Assembly (NCBI GenBank): GCA_019636215.1
Contig: JAHBXZ010000007.1
Location: 1-64,000 of the forward strand
Length of the DNA: 64,000 nt
Reading direction: 5' to 3'
DNA from: Planctomycetota bacterium
GTDB lineage: Bacteria; Planctomycetota; UBA8742; UBA2392
Shown: positions 21,479-29,797 of the stretch, piece after piece
Numbering within the stretch: the stretch's first letter is position 1
How the letters are laid out: every line of letters starts with the position of its first letter
Translations under genes and position numbers: made by a program
Notes under the pieces: model-generated
What the model was told of the DNA's origin: nothing
Seen by the model: the letters and a program-made list of their open reading frames with translations, nothing else
Databases searched by the model: none

Positions 21479-22645
21479 ATGAACATCAACGCAGTTGAGG
21501 GAACGAAGATGAACGAGCAGTCCGGCCAGTCAGCAATCTCGCGGGAGACCGCCAAGCTCAATGGCCCCAAGACCATGCAGATCCGCGTCGACAAGATCGC
21601 CAGCGTCTGCCACCGCCTCAACCTTCACAAAGAAGAACAGATCATCACCGAGGGCCTGGTCGCCGAGGCCGGCAACGTGATTGTTGTGCGCTCGCTGGGT
21701 GAAAAAAGCGTCTACGGCGAACTTGAACTCGAAGAAGGCCGCATGGCCAAGATCTTCGAAAACGACTACATCATCGGCGCACTGGGTGCCCGCAATGCGC
21801 TCAAGGGTTACGTCGGCAAAGTGCCCCAAGCCGTCAAGGCCGGCGACATCATCAACCTGCTGAATCTCGGTGGCGTGATCGGCATCTGCACAGGAGTGAA
21901 CAAGGACCTCGGCCCGCCGCTGAAAGTTGAAGTCGTCGGGCAGGTGGTGCGCAAAGGGCGCATTCTCAACCTTGTGGATTCCAGTATCCCGACCCACGAC
22001 CACCTGGACCCCAAGGGCAAGGTGCCCATCATCGCCGTCAGCGGCACCTGCATGAGCGCGGGCAAAACCAAGGTCTGCGCCACACTGTGCCAGTTGCTTT
22101 CCCAGCGCGGCCTGCGCGTTAACGCGGGCAAGCTCTCGGGCGTTGCGGCGCGCAAGGACCTGTTCAGCTTTGAAGACCACGGCGCGGAGATGACGCTTAG
22201 CTTTGTCGATTGCGGCCTGCCCAGCACCGCCGATGTGGACACGATTGCGCCGATTGCCAAGTCGATCATCAACGAATTGCTCGAAGACAAACCCGACGTG
22301 ATTGTCGTCGAGCTCGGCGACGGCATCATCGGCGGCTATTCGGTGATGTCGTACTTCGACGACGCCGAACTGTACAACGCCACCAGGGTGCACATCCTGT
22401 GCGCCAACGACCCGGTGGGTGCCTACGGCGCCAAGGCCGTGTTCGACAAGCGCGGCCAGCGCATTGACCTGTTCAGTGGTCCCGTGACGGACAATGATGT
22501 CGGTTGCGGCTACATAGTCGAAGGCCTGGGAATCAAGGCCATTAATGCCCGCAACGACGCCGAGCTTCTGGCCGACGAAGTCTGCCGCCTGCTTGGGCTG
22601 AACGATCTTGTGGGCGTGCGCCCCGAAGGCACAAACCCGGCCTGA
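21479..22645 (+). CDS. P-loop NTPase-like protein of unknown function
   Basis: The 388-residue cytoplasmic protein has two parts. The N-terminal half (about 35-165) is a beta-rich domain with KEEQIITEGL, YGELELEEGRMAKIF and DYIIGALGARNALKGYVG. The C-terminal half begins at IIAVSGTCMSAGKTKVCATL (residues ~187-205), a P-loop of the BioD/CobQ or DUF1611-like type, followed by AGKLSGVAARKD and VVELGDGIIGGYSV. AGGAG precedes ATG 21479. Its place between argG and pyrC suggests a link to amino-acid or pyrimidine metabolism, which is inference. The gene has no gap to the next one. Confidence 0.75.
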   Translation: MNINAVEGTKMNEQSGQSAISRETAKLNGPKTMQIRVDKIASVCHRLNLHKEEQIITEGLVAEAGNVIVVRSLGEKSVYGELELEEGRMAKIFENDYIIGALGARNALKGYVGKVPQAVKAGDIINLLNLGGVIGICTGVNKDLGPPLKVEVVGQVVRKGRILNLVDSSIPTHDHLDPKGKVPIIAVSGTCMSAGKTKVCATLCQLLSQRGLRVNAGKLSGVAARKDLFSFEDHGAEMTLSFVDCGLPSTADVDTIAPIAKSIINELLEDKPDVIVVELGDGIIGGYSVMSYFDDAELYNATRVHILCANDPVGAYGAKAVFDKRGQRIDLFSGPVTDNDVGCGYIVEGLGIKAINARNDAELLADEVCRLLGLNDLVGVRPEGTNPA

Positions 22646-22647
22646 CC

Positions 22648-22845
22648 ATGAACGAACAACGCCAGAGTCCTGTCCCGCCCTGGGTGCGCCGCTGGTGGTC
22701 GCTGCCGGTGTTCTTGGCGCTGATCGGCTGGGAGTTTTACTCGGCCCGCGAAACCGGCACGCCGCCCAACTGGATATGGCTGGGCGTGGCGCTGGCCGGG
22801 CTGGCGTTTCTGGTGCTGGTAAACCTGGGCAACATGAGACGCTGA
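22648..22845 (+). CDS. Small membrane protein
   Basis: The 65-residue product has two hydrophobic segments (about 18-32 and 43-60) separated by FYSARETGTPPNW. Two bases separate its ATG from the upstream stop, and two bases separate its stop from pyrC, a spacing typical of real operon members. I do not recognise the family. Confidence 0.6.
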   Translation: MNEQRQSPVPPWVRRWWSLPVFLALIGWEFYSARETGTPPNWIWLGVALAGLAFLVLVNLGNMRR

Positions 22846-22847
22846 AC

Positions 22848-24155
22848 ATGGCCGCCATTGTCATCCGCAACGCGCTGGTGTTCCGTGCCGGGCGCTTTCA
22901 GAAAACCGACGTGCGTGCCGACGGCCGCTGGATTTCGCGCATTGAACCCGGCGTTGACGCCGCGGGCGCGAGGGTGATTGACGCCGGCGGGCTGTACCTG
23001 CTCCCGGGCGTGATTGACCCCCAGGTGCACTTTCGTGACCCCGGGCTGACACACAAGGAAGACCTCGAGACGGCATCGCGCGCCTGCGCCAAGGGTGGCG
23101 TGACCAGCTTTCTGGAGATGCCCAACACGATTCCCAACGCGATCAACCAGCGCGAGATCGACAACAAGCACGCGATTGCTGCGCGCAAGAGCCGCGTGAA
23201 CTGGGGCTTCTTCATCGGCGCGACCAACCACAACCTGGCTGACCTGCAATCCGCCACGCGGGTCTGCGGTATCAAGGCCTTTCTTGGTGCCAGCACCGGC
23301 GACCTGCTGGTGGACGATCCCAAGGCGCTGGAAGCCATCTTTGCGCATACCGACAAATGCCGCGTGATCGCGACGCACTGCGAAGAAGAGGCCTTTCTGC
23401 GGGCGCGCAAGGACGAGTTTGCCGGCCGCACCGACATCCGCGGCTACACCGAGTGGCGCAACGTGGAGGCCGCGTATCGTTCGACGCAGACGGTCGTGAA
23501 CCTGGCCCGAAAGTATGGCCACCGCGCGCACATCCTGCACGTCAGCACCGCGCGCGAATGTGAGCTGTTCATACCTCGCGACACCCTGGTCACCTGCGAG
23601 GCCTGCCCGCACCACCTGCTGTTCAACGTGCGCGACGCCGAAGAACAAGGTGCCTGGCTGAAGATGAACCCGCCGCTGAAGTATGAAGCCGACAACCGCG
23701 GGCTGTGGGATGCCTTGCGCGACGGGCGCATTTCGTGCATTGCTACCGACCACGCCCCGCACCTGCCGGCCGAAAAACGCAAGCCGGTGTGGCAGGCCCC
23801 GGCGGGCATTCCGCTGGTGGAAAACTCTCTGGCACTGATCCTGGATGCCAGCGCACGCGGCGAATGCAGTCTGGAACAGGTCGCGCTGTGGATGTGCCAG
23901 CGGCCGGCGCAGGTCTATGCCATGAAGGGCAAGGGTTTCATCGAAGTGGGCTTTGACGCCGACCTGGCGCTGGTGGACCCCAACGACGTGCACGAGCCCC
24001 GCAATGAAACGCAGCTTACCAAGTGCGGCTGGACGCCCTGGCACGGCCGGAAGCTCAAGGGCCGCGCGATACTTACCATCTGCGGCGGCCAGGTCGTGTA
24101 CGAAAACGGCAAGGTCAACGACGAAGTGCGTGGCCGCGAGATTCAGTACCAGTAA
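22848..24155 (+). CDS. pyrC: Dihydroorotase-type amidohydrolase
   Basis: The 435-residue product matches class I dihydroorotases of de novo pyrimidine synthesis. It has the metal-binding DPQVHFRDPG, the EMPNT loop, HILHVST, the downstream CEACPHHL and the C-terminal metal Asp in ATDHAPH. The ATG at 22848 is taken because the protein core starts at MAAIVIRNALVFRAG; an upstream in-frame start at 22608 lies inside the preceding genes. Some related cyclic amidohydrolases act on other substrates, but HFRDPG with KEDLETASRA supports dihydroorotase. Confidence 0.9.
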   Translation: MAAIVIRNALVFRAGRFQKTDVRADGRWISRIEPGVDAAGARVIDAGGLYLLPGVIDPQVHFRDPGLTHKEDLETASRACAKGGVTSFLEMPNTIPNAINQREIDNKHAIAARKSRVNWGFFIGATNHNLADLQSATRVCGIKAFLGASTGDLLVDDPKALEAIFAHTDKCRVIATHCEEEAFLRARKDEFAGRTDIRGYTEWRNVEAAYRSTQTVVNLARKYGHRAHILHVSTARECELFIPRDTLVTCEACPHHLLFNVRDAEEQGAWLKMNPPLKYEADNRGLWDALRDGRISCIATDHAPHLPAEKRKPVWQAPAGIPLVENSLALILDASARGECSLEQVALWMCQRPAQVYAMKGKGFIEVGFDADLALVDPNDVHEPRNETQLTKCGWTPWHGRKLKGRAILTICGGQVVYENGKVNDEVRGREIQYQ

Positions 24156-24159
24156 CGTG

Positions 24160-24206
24160 GCATCGGCGTCCTCGCCGATGCGTCTGCATGGCCGTCCCGG
24201 CCATGC
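24160..24206. terminator. Double hairpin after pyrC
   Basis: GCATCGGCG-tcct-CGCCGATGC (24160-24181) and GCATGGCCG-tcc-CGGCCATGC (24186-24206) form two 9-bp perfect stems. They lie between the convergent pyrC and monooxygenase genes and can act in both directions. Confidence 0.6.
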
Positions 24207-24233
24207 CCTGTGCGCAACCGGCGATGCCAGGAA

Positions 24234-24530
24234 CTACCCCTGCTTGCTGATCATCTCAAACCGGCCGATGTCGGGCTCTCCGGCCAGGAACGGCCCGATC
24301 TCGCTGAGTGCCTTCTGCACGTGCGGGGTCTTCAGGTGCGCATCCAGCGCGGATTCGCTGGTCCAGTTTTCATAGAACACGAAAGTGCCCGGCTGGTCTG
24401 CGCGCACATGCAGGTCGTAGTTCACACAGCCCTGTTCCCTGCGCGTGGGTGCAACCAGCGAGGTCAGGATTTCCTTGGCGCGAAGCTCCGAGCCTGCCCT
24501 GGCGCGGATCGTGGCAATCACCGTCAGCAT
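24234..24530 (-). CDS. Antibiotic biosynthesis monooxygenase (ABM) domain protein, YgiN-like
   Basis: The 98-residue product is a single ferredoxin-like ABM domain: MLTVIATIRARAGSELRAKEIL, the central REQGCVNYDLHVRADQPGTFVFYENW and SALDAHLKTPHVQ. Small proteins of this type are quinol monooxygenases or heme-degrading enzymes, usually dimeric. YgiN-type proteins carry YDL and FYENW as here. The ATG at 24530 is followed by the expected N-terminal strand. Its upstream region holds the second MITE-like element. Confidence 0.85.
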   Translation of the reverse strand: MLTVIATIRARAGSELRAKEILTSLVAPTRREQGCVNYDLHVRADQPGTFVFYENWTSESALDAHLKTPHVQKALSEIGPFLAGEPDIGRFEMISKQG

Positions 24531-24556
24531 GTTTGTCTCCCTTTGGCACTACAGCA

Positions 24557-24708
24557 TTTTCACAGTTCGTTTGCAGGCTTCTGCTTGCGGCGGTCTTCGC
24601 ATCTCCGCGTCGCGCTCCCTCGGCGTGGCCTTCAGCCACGCCTGCGTCCGCGCTCCTTGATCTGCTCTCCCGGCGCGGTTCGGAACCTCTGCAAACAAAC
24701 AGCGAAAA
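24557..24708. repeat. MITE-like dispersed repeat, copy B (about 152 bp)
   Basis: This copy is the reverse complement of 1192-1342, with most bases shared. Its termini are TTTTCACAGTTCGTTTGCAG at the left and CTGCAAACAAAC then AGCGAAAA at the right. It inserted between the monooxygenase gene and the membrane-protein pair. No open frame of its own is credible. Confidence 0.75.
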
Positions 24709-24722
24709 AGCTATAGGCACTT

Positions 24723-24752
24723 GGGGGCGGGCGGCCAACACCACCCGCCCCC
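24723..24752 (-). terminator. Terminator candidate for the leftward membrane-protein pair
   Basis: GGGGGCGGG (24723-24731) pairs with CCCGCCCCC (24744-24752) across a 12-base loop, 22 bases past the stop of the leftward gene at 24775. Confidence 0.5.
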
Positions 24753-24774
24753 GCGCCGGACCGTGGGGGAGCAA

Positions 24775-25569
24775 TCAGTCCGGCCTGACCAGCGCCGTAA
24801 CAAAAAATCCGCGCTGCCCGCTGAAAAAGTCGCCCGGGTTGACCAGCGGCCCCAGGTGGTGGGCAAGCTGCGCGGCCACAATCAGGAACACGCACAGCCA
24901 CAGGGCCAGCACGCGGCCGTCCATCAGGCTTGCCTGGTCCTTGAAGCGGGCATAGCGCTGCACCCGCCAGATCAAGTTGACACCAAACGCGGTGGCCACG
25001 CCAAGCGTCAACAGGTGCAGACCGATCATGAACCCGCGTGCGCCTTCCTCGGTGCTGAGGCTGAAAAACCACACCACCGGCGCGCAGGCCAGCAGGATCA
25101 ACCCCGCCGCCGCGGCCACCAGCAGCACCGCGTTGGTGGATTGCATCAGGTTCAGGCGCGCGCCCATCAACGCGTTGAACACATGAAAGCTGGGCAGGCA
25201 GATCGCGCAGGCGCCAAGCACCACGACAGGGAACTTGATGGCCGCAAACAGCATCTGCTGCGGGCCCGAGAACGCCCCAAGAATCGCGCCGTAAAGGGCG
25301 CTGGCGAACAATGCCAGCGCCAGCAGCCCCAGGCAGTACAGGCGGCCGTGCCGGTCACGCATCAGGTCGCGCGCGACTGCGCCCTGGGCGCGCAGCAACC
25401 CGCCGCCGACCGCCAGCGGGCCGCAAGGCGTAAAGGTGTCGGCTTCCCACCGCGCCATCCAGGCCTTTGGCGGGGGCGTGGGCTCGGGCTGCGCGGGGCA
25501 GGTTTGGCCCTGTGCGGGCACCGGGCCGCCGTGGTCGTTTGACAGTGGGGGATCAAGGCGAGTGCTCAT
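24775..25569 (-). CDS. Integral membrane protein, paralogue of its upstream neighbour
   Basis: The 264-residue product has a Pro-rich cytoplasmic-like N-terminus (about 1-75) and roughly five or six membrane segments. The core FAAIKFPVVVLGACAICLPSFHVFNALMGA parallels ITTIKMPLMLLGTLTLCFPLMQLTV in the gene upstream. The ATG at 25569 overlaps the TGA of that gene (ATGA), so the two are translationally coupled. I infer a heteromeric membrane complex. I do not recognise the family and no transport or catalytic motif is obvious. Confidence 0.7.
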   Translation of the reverse strand: MSTRLDPPLSNDHGGPVPAQGQTCPAQPEPTPPPKAWMARWEADTFTPCGPLAVGGGLLRAQGAVARDLMRDRHGRLYCLGLLALALFASALYGAILGAFSGPQQMLFAAIKFPVVVLGACAICLPSFHVFNALMGARLNLMQSTNAVLLVAAAAGLILLACAPVVWFFSLSTEEGARGFMIGLHLLTLGVATAFGVNLIWRVQRYARFKDQASLMDGRVLALWLCVFLIVAAQLAHHLGPLVNPGDFFSGQRGFFVTALVRPD

Positions 25570-26258
25570 GACAGTACTCCGATCTCGGCCAGCCAGCGCA
25601 GGAACACACGACCCACGCCCAGGTAAAAGTTGCCGCTGAGGCCGCGTTGCAGGTTCCAGTAGCCATCAACGCCGTAGCTGCTGCCGATCCACGGCCGCAG
25701 CACCCACGCCGCCTGCGCGCCGGTGAACTGGTACAGCAAGGCCCAGGCGGCGATGACCCATCCGGTTTTCGTGCCCGGTGCGGCCGCGCGCAGGCCGTAC
25801 ACCAGCGCGCGCAACGAGTACAGGCCGGCACCCACGCCGCAGGCCGCACAAAGCAGGTAAAGGTTCAGGTAGCTGGCCATGCTCGGGATCGGCGCGGTGG
25901 CCGCAAACAGCGCTAGTACGGGCGCCAGCGCGCCCAGGCAGGTTGCAAACACGGCCACACCGCCCAACCCGATGGTGAGTGTCTGGTGCAACCGAAGGGG
26001 CAGGCGCGCGACGGCCACCGTGAGTTGCATGAGCGGAAAACACAGGGTCAGGGTGCCCAGCAGCATCAACGGCATCTTGATGGTCGTGATCCATACGTGC
26101 GCGCGGCCCACGTGGCTGCCCATCGCCGCACCCCAGGCCATGGCGCCGCACAGCCCTGCCACCAGCATGCGTGTGCGCGGCAGGGCGACCTGGCGGTTCA
26201 GGGCCAGGGCCAGCCCGTCGCCGGGGTTGCGCAGCAGGATTTGGACAAGGGCGGCCAT
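25566..26258 (-). CDS. Integral membrane protein, first of a coupled paralogous pair
   Basis: The 230-residue product has five or six membrane segments, with the IK-P-LG-C-P motif near residues 60-75 shared with the partner gene. The ATG at 26258 is preceded, two bases away, by a perfect 10-bp palindrome (26261-26285) and no Shine-Dalgarno sequence is visible. An upstream in-frame start at 26339 would read through the palindrome and was rejected. It is probably co-transcribed with the next gene. Function unknown. Confidence 0.7.
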   Translation of the reverse strand: MAALVQILLRNPGDGLALALNRQVALPRTRMLVAGLCGAMAWGAAMGSHVGRAHVWITTIKMPLMLLGTLTLCFPLMQLTVAVARLPLRLHQTLTIGLGGVAVFATCLGALAPVLALFAATAPIPSMASYLNLYLLCAACGVGAGLYSLRALVYGLRAAAPGTKTGWVIAAWALLYQFTGAQAAWVLRPWIGSSYGVDGYWNLQRGLSGNFYLGVGRVFLRWLAEIGVLS

Positions 26259-26260
26259 GG

Positions 26261-26285
26261 GATCACTCTGTGATACAGAGTGATC
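26261..26285 (-). promoter_or_regulatory. Perfect palindrome next to a start codon
   Basis: GATCACTCTG-TGATA-CAGAGTGATC is a 10-bp perfect inverted repeat with a 5-base spacer. It ends two bases before the ATG of the leftward membrane-protein gene, so it could be an operator, or an RNA hairpin that hides the initiation region. Confidence 0.6.
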
Positions 26286-26437
26286 GGCGCGGGCATCGGC
26301 ACACTTTAGGGCACTGGCTGGAAATCCGCTTAAAATCAAGGCTGGCGGGTAATCCAGGCGGCATTACCGGACGCTGCAAGTTGCCCGTTGCGCATTGGCG
26401 GGTTATGCGCGTAAATACACGCTCACAGGAAGCGCCC

Positions 26438-27184
26438 ATGCCTGCCACATTGCACTGGAATCGCCTGACGATTGCCGCGGCCAACGACGCGGAGTTCAAG
26501 GCTGCCGTGGACAAAGACCTGCCGCAATTTCTCAAGGCCAATCACCCCGCGCTTGAGATCGATTTCGGCCAGAGCAAAAACCTGTCCGACGACGCGTTCA
26601 AGGCCATCGGCATGAAGCTGGTGGATGCCGCCGGCGGCAAGAAGCTGGTCGTGCGCGTACCCGAGTATCTGCGCCGCCACTTTGAGGGCAGCGGCCTGAG
26701 CGACCTGGTGGACGTGCACGTGGTTGTGCGCATGGACGCCCACACCAAGATGGCCGGCGAAGAAGAGGCGGAAGGCGACCTTGAGCCCGTTTCCGACGAC
26801 GCCGAACCCGAGGAGAAGGACGAGACCCACCCGCCATCGGGCGACCTGAACAACACCAAGATCCAGACCAAGGCCACCGGCGGCGCGCTGCTGGACGAAG
26901 AAGACAACAAGCGGTTTGAGGTAGGCGAAGAGCTGATCATCGGCCGCGAACCCCCGGCCCAGGCAGTGTACGCCATTCCCACCATCAGCAAGAAACACTT
27001 CCGCATTTACCGGCAGGGGCCGGCCTATTTCATCGAAGACCTGCGCAGCACCAACGGCACATACCTCAATGGCGACCCGCTGACCCAGCCGCAACCGCTG
27101 GGCGAAGGCGACGAGATTGTCGTCGCGATCACGCTGAAACACCCCGAAGGCGCCCGGCGCTTCAAGTTCACGACCAAGCTGTAG
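26438..27184 (+). CDS. STAS-like and FHA domain protein
   Basis: FHA domains bind phosphothreonine peptides and STAS-like domains act in partner-switching. The 248-residue product begins with an alpha/beta domain (residues 5-98) whose ALEIDFGQSKNLSDDAFKAIG and KKLVVRVPEYLRRHFEGSGLSDLVDV parallel an anti-anti-sigma fold. An acidic linker (105-140) with TKIQTKAT follows. The FHA domain (about 160-245) shows IIGR (167-170), ISKKHF (183-188) and STNGTYLNG (204-212). CAGGA precedes the ATG at 26438. A kinase with a plausible partner role lies 15 kb away. Confidence 0.8.
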   Translation: MPATLHWNRLTIAAANDAEFKAAVDKDLPQFLKANHPALEIDFGQSKNLSDDAFKAIGMKLVDAAGGKKLVVRVPEYLRRHFEGSGLSDLVDVHVVVRMDAHTKMAGEEEAEGDLEPVSDDAEPEEKDETHPPSGDLNNTKIQTKATGGALLDEEDNKRFEVGEELIIGREPPAQAVYAIPTISKKHFRIYRQGPAYFIEDLRSTNGTYLNGDPLTQPQPLGEGDEIVVAITLKHPEGARRFKFTTKL

Positions 27185-27675
27185 GGCGGCTTCGCCGCCT
27201 GTTGAGAGTTAAGGGCGGACAGCAAAGGGATTGGCCGCCAAGGGACGCCAAGAACTGCAACTTCGCTGAGCCACGGATCACACGGATAGACACGGAGAAT
27301 GCGCGCCCGCAAGGGCGCCCGAGATTAGCCGGGGGCGTGAGCCCCCGGTTGTAGGCTCCGCTGAGTCCGAGCCCCGGCAGAGGCGGCAGAGGCGGCTATC
27401 AAGAGTTGTTACGTTAGACGAGTTGTGTCGCCCCTGGCGGGGCTGGCGGACCTTACCCGTTAGCTCTCCGGTGGCTTACGCCACCGGTTAAAGTCGGCCG
27501 CCCCGGAGGGGCGGTACTGCACGACTGTTGTACTCCGCAGGCTTGAGGGGGCGGAGGTGAGTCCAGAGAAGGCCCGCGCCCAAGCGCTTGGACAGGGCGC
27601 GATAGACACGGAAACACCGTACAGCACTTTCCGTGCTCATCCGTGTAATCCGTGGCTCTGGCTGGTGTCGTGTCG
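27185..27675. repeat. Intergenic repeat region, no gene seen
   Basis: This 491-base gap contains several palindromes. GCGCCCGCAAGGGCGC then AGATTAGCC and GGGGGCGTGAGCCCCC (27307-27344) recur in the region 18118-18250. Two other units, GCTCTCCGGTGGC/GCCACCGG and CCGCCCCGGAGGGGCGG, follow at 27459-27515. The words CACGGATCACACGGATAGAC (27273-27292) and their inverted match near 27640-27655 are also visible. No open frame is convincing. Confidence 0.65.
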
Positions 27676-28413
27676 CTACTCCGGCGGATGCAACTCGCTG
27701 AAGATCCGCCGTGCTTCCTCGCACACGCGCAACTGGTACTTCTTGCGCTTTTCTTCGGGCCAGGTGCCGGGGCATTCCACGGTGATGGCGGTGCAGCCGT
27801 AGGTCAGCCAGGCGTAATAGCCCAATGAATAGACCCGCGTGATCTTCTGAAACCCCAGCATCGGCCGGGTTGGTTTGATCAGGCCGTCTTCGCCCTTCAC
27901 CAGGCTCCATTGCGGGGCGGGGTCGAAGTCGTACTCGGCCTTCAGCGCGTCGATGATGCGGCGGCCCAGGTCGTCTTCGGGGCCGTTCTGGATCAGGTAC
28001 GGGCCGGTGCCGTCGGGGTCTTCGTGCAGGTCAAGCAGCAGCCCGGGCTTGTTGTTGCGCAGAAACTCGCGCACAGCCTCGGCCTCGGGGCAGTCATCGA
28101 GCGCAAAGCAGCGGTTCAAGTCGCGGCCGTCTTGCAGGTGGCGGTTGTTGTTCTGAATGCCCCAGGGGTTGCATGGGCCGAACACCGTAAAACCCATCTC
28201 GATCAACTGATCCTGCACCAGATAGCCGGAAGGTTCATTGCCATGCACGCCGGTGGTGATGACAATGTCGGTGCGGTACTTGGGTTTGGGCGGCTCGGGC
28301 CTTGGTTCCGGTTTCGGTTCAGGCGCGACGTTGGCAGCCTGGTTGTCGGCAACCGGCTGGGGCTGCGAGCAGGCGGCAAGCAGGCACAGCGACAGCGACA
28401 AGACAGTGCGCAT
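27676..28413 (-). CDS. M14-type zinc carboxypeptidase/amidohydrolase-like lipoprotein
   Basis: The 245-residue product starts with a lipoprotein signal MRTVLSLSLCLLAAC (Cys15) and a Pro/Glu-rich linker to about residue 48. The catalytic domain has TGVHGNEPSG (zinc ligands H57 and E60), R-D-L-N-R near 97-101 and LLDLHEDP (H130), as in the succinylglutamate desuccinylase/aspartoacylase branch of M14. TAITVECPGTW supplies the general-base Glu region. Substrate unknown; the surface location argues for peptidoglycan-like or peptide substrates. The ATG at 28413 is set by the signal peptide. Confidence 0.78.
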   Translation of the reverse strand: MRTVLSLSLCLLAACSQPQPVADNQAANVAPEPKPEPRPEPPKPKYRTDIVITTGVHGNEPSGYLVQDQLIEMGFTVFGPCNPWGIQNNNRHLQDGRDLNRCFALDDCPEAEAVREFLRNNKPGLLLDLHEDPDGTGPYLIQNGPEDDLGRRIIDALKAEYDFDPAPQWSLVKGEDGLIKPTRPMLGFQKITRVYSLGYYAWLTYGCTAITVECPGTWPEEKRKKYQLRVCEEARRIFSELHPPE

Positions 28414-28447
28414 GGTTTCTCCAAGGTCGATCATTCCAGCTAAGGGA

Positions 28448-28505
28448 GCCCCGAACGTCAGTTCGGGGCCCTTCACCTGCAAGGCCCCGACCTTACGGTC
28501 GGGGC
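28448..28505. terminator. Paired hairpins downstream of the hydroxyacid dehydrogenase gene
   Basis: GCCCCGAAC-gtca-GTTCGGGGC (28448-28469) and GCCCCGACC-ttac-GGTCGGGGC (28484-28505) are two related 9-bp stems. The second overlaps the last codons of the leftward dehydrogenase gene. They resemble a REP doublet as much as a terminator. Confidence 0.5.
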
Positions 28506-29629
28506 TCCGTGCGTTCTGATACTTCGCGGCAGTTGCTGATTGTTGCGCAGCCGCATAGTTGCATGGCGCGGACGAAGTCGTCGCGGTAGAGGGCCAGCAC
28601 ACTACGCACGCCTTGCTCGCCGCCGACGGCCAGTCCCCACAGAATCGGGCGGCCGATCAACACGGCGTCGGCGCCCAGTGCCAGCGCGCGCAGGATGTCT
28701 GTGCCCCATTCGATGGCGCCGTCTACCAGCACGGCCAGCTTGCCGCCCACTGCTGTGGCGACTTCGGGCAGGGCACGGGCCGTGGCGACTGCGGCGTCGC
28801 ACTGGCGGCCGCCGTGGTTGCTGACAATCACCCCGGCACAGCCAGCATCATGGGCGCGTCTGGCGTCATCGGTGCGCAGCACGCCTTTGAGCAGGACCGG
28901 CAGCTTGGTCAGCGAGCGCAGCCAATCCACGTCGCGCCAGGTCAGGCTTGCGTCCTGCCGAGTGCGGAAGAGTTCGGACAGGTGGCTGCCTTCGGCAGCG
29001 TTGAGAGTTAAGGGTCGAGGGTCGAGAGCAGCCTTTCTTGACCCTTGACCCTCGACACTTGACCGGCCGTACCCCGCAAGATTCTCGCGCGTCATGCCCT
29101 TGGGCAGTTCGAACCCGTTGCGCTCGTCGGCGATGCGGCGGCCCAGCACTGGCGCGTCGGCGGTGACCACCAGCGCCGTGTAGCCCGCGGCCTCGGCGCG
29201 GCGAATCAGGTCTTCGGTGATGGCTCGGTCCTTGTGGCAGTACAGTTGAAACCACTTGGGGCCGGGCACTTTCGCGATGTCCTCAAGGCTGGTTGTGGCC
29301 ATGGTGCTGACCACGTATGGCACGCCACAGGCCTCGGCCGCGCGGGCCACGGCAAGTTCGCCGTCCTTGTGGGCCAGCTTCTGGTATGCCATCGGCGCGA
29401 TCAGGGCCGCAAACGGCAGTTTCAGGCCCATCACGGTAGTTGACGGATCGGGGCTGCTGACATCCACCATCACGCGCGGGCGAAGCTCAATCGCGTCCCA
29501 GGCCGCGCGGTTGCGCTTGAGCAACGTTTGCCCGTCGGCACCGCTGCGAAAGTAGTCCCAGGCCATGCGCGGCAGAACCTTGCGCGCGGCCTTGCGGTAA
29601 TCAGCGATGGTAAGAAGACCTTTGGGCAT
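28493..29629 (-). CDS. FMN-dependent alpha-hydroxyacid dehydrogenase/oxidase
   Basis: The 378-residue product is a TIM-barrel FMN enzyme of the lactate dehydrogenase/glycolate oxidase family, oxidising 2-hydroxyacids. It has PMAYQKLAHKDGE, WFQLYCHKDR, VVTADAPVLGRR and the active-site SNHGGRQCD (H272). Lys and Arg active-site partners lie in LPVLLKGVL and SNHGGRQ. A short palindromic DNA repeat (29001-29064) is inserted in frame and adds about 25 low-complexity residues (188-213) in the mobile loop region. The last residues (SERTEPRP) come from a hairpin. Likely acts in lactate or glycolate use; substrate unproven. Confidence 0.88.
   Translation of the reverse strand: MPKGLLTIADYRKAARKVLPRMAWDYFRSGADGQTLLKRNRAAWDAIELRPRVMVDVSSPDPSTTVMGLKLPFAALIAPMAYQKLAHKDGELAVARAAEACGVPYVVSTMATTSLEDIAKVPGPKWFQLYCHKDRAITEDLIRRAEAAGYTALVVTADAPVLGRRIADERNGFELPKGMTRENLAGYGRSSVEGQGSRKAALDPRPLTLNAAEGSHLSELFRTRQDASLTWRDVDWLRSLTKLPVLLKGVLRTDDARRAHDAGCAGVIVSNHGGRQCDAAVATARALPEVATAVGGKLAVLVDGAIEWGTDILRALALGADAVLIGRPILWGLAVGGEQGVRSVLALYRDDFVRAMQLCGCATISNCREVSERTEPRP
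29001..29064. repeat. Palindromic repeat inserted in a coding sequence
   Basis: TTAAGGGTCGAGGGTCGAGA and then TTGACCCTTGACCCTCGACA form an inverted pair inside the leftward FMN enzyme gene. Similar words (GTCGAGGGTCAAGAG) occur at 30971-30985. The insert keeps the reading frame, so an intergenic-type repeat has become part of a protein. Confidence 0.65.
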
Positions 29630-29797
29630 TACGGGATTTCAGTCGAAGGAAAGGGCAACGGCAAGTCTGTCCCGAAAACCCAAAAGTCCCAAAGCCGTCT
29701 GCCAGTTTCGGGCTTTCGGGATAAATCGCAGTTGCTGTGTTTCGAGACTTTGCAAGACGCCTTTTGCCTTGCGCCCTGCGCCGTTATGCTCGCGCCC

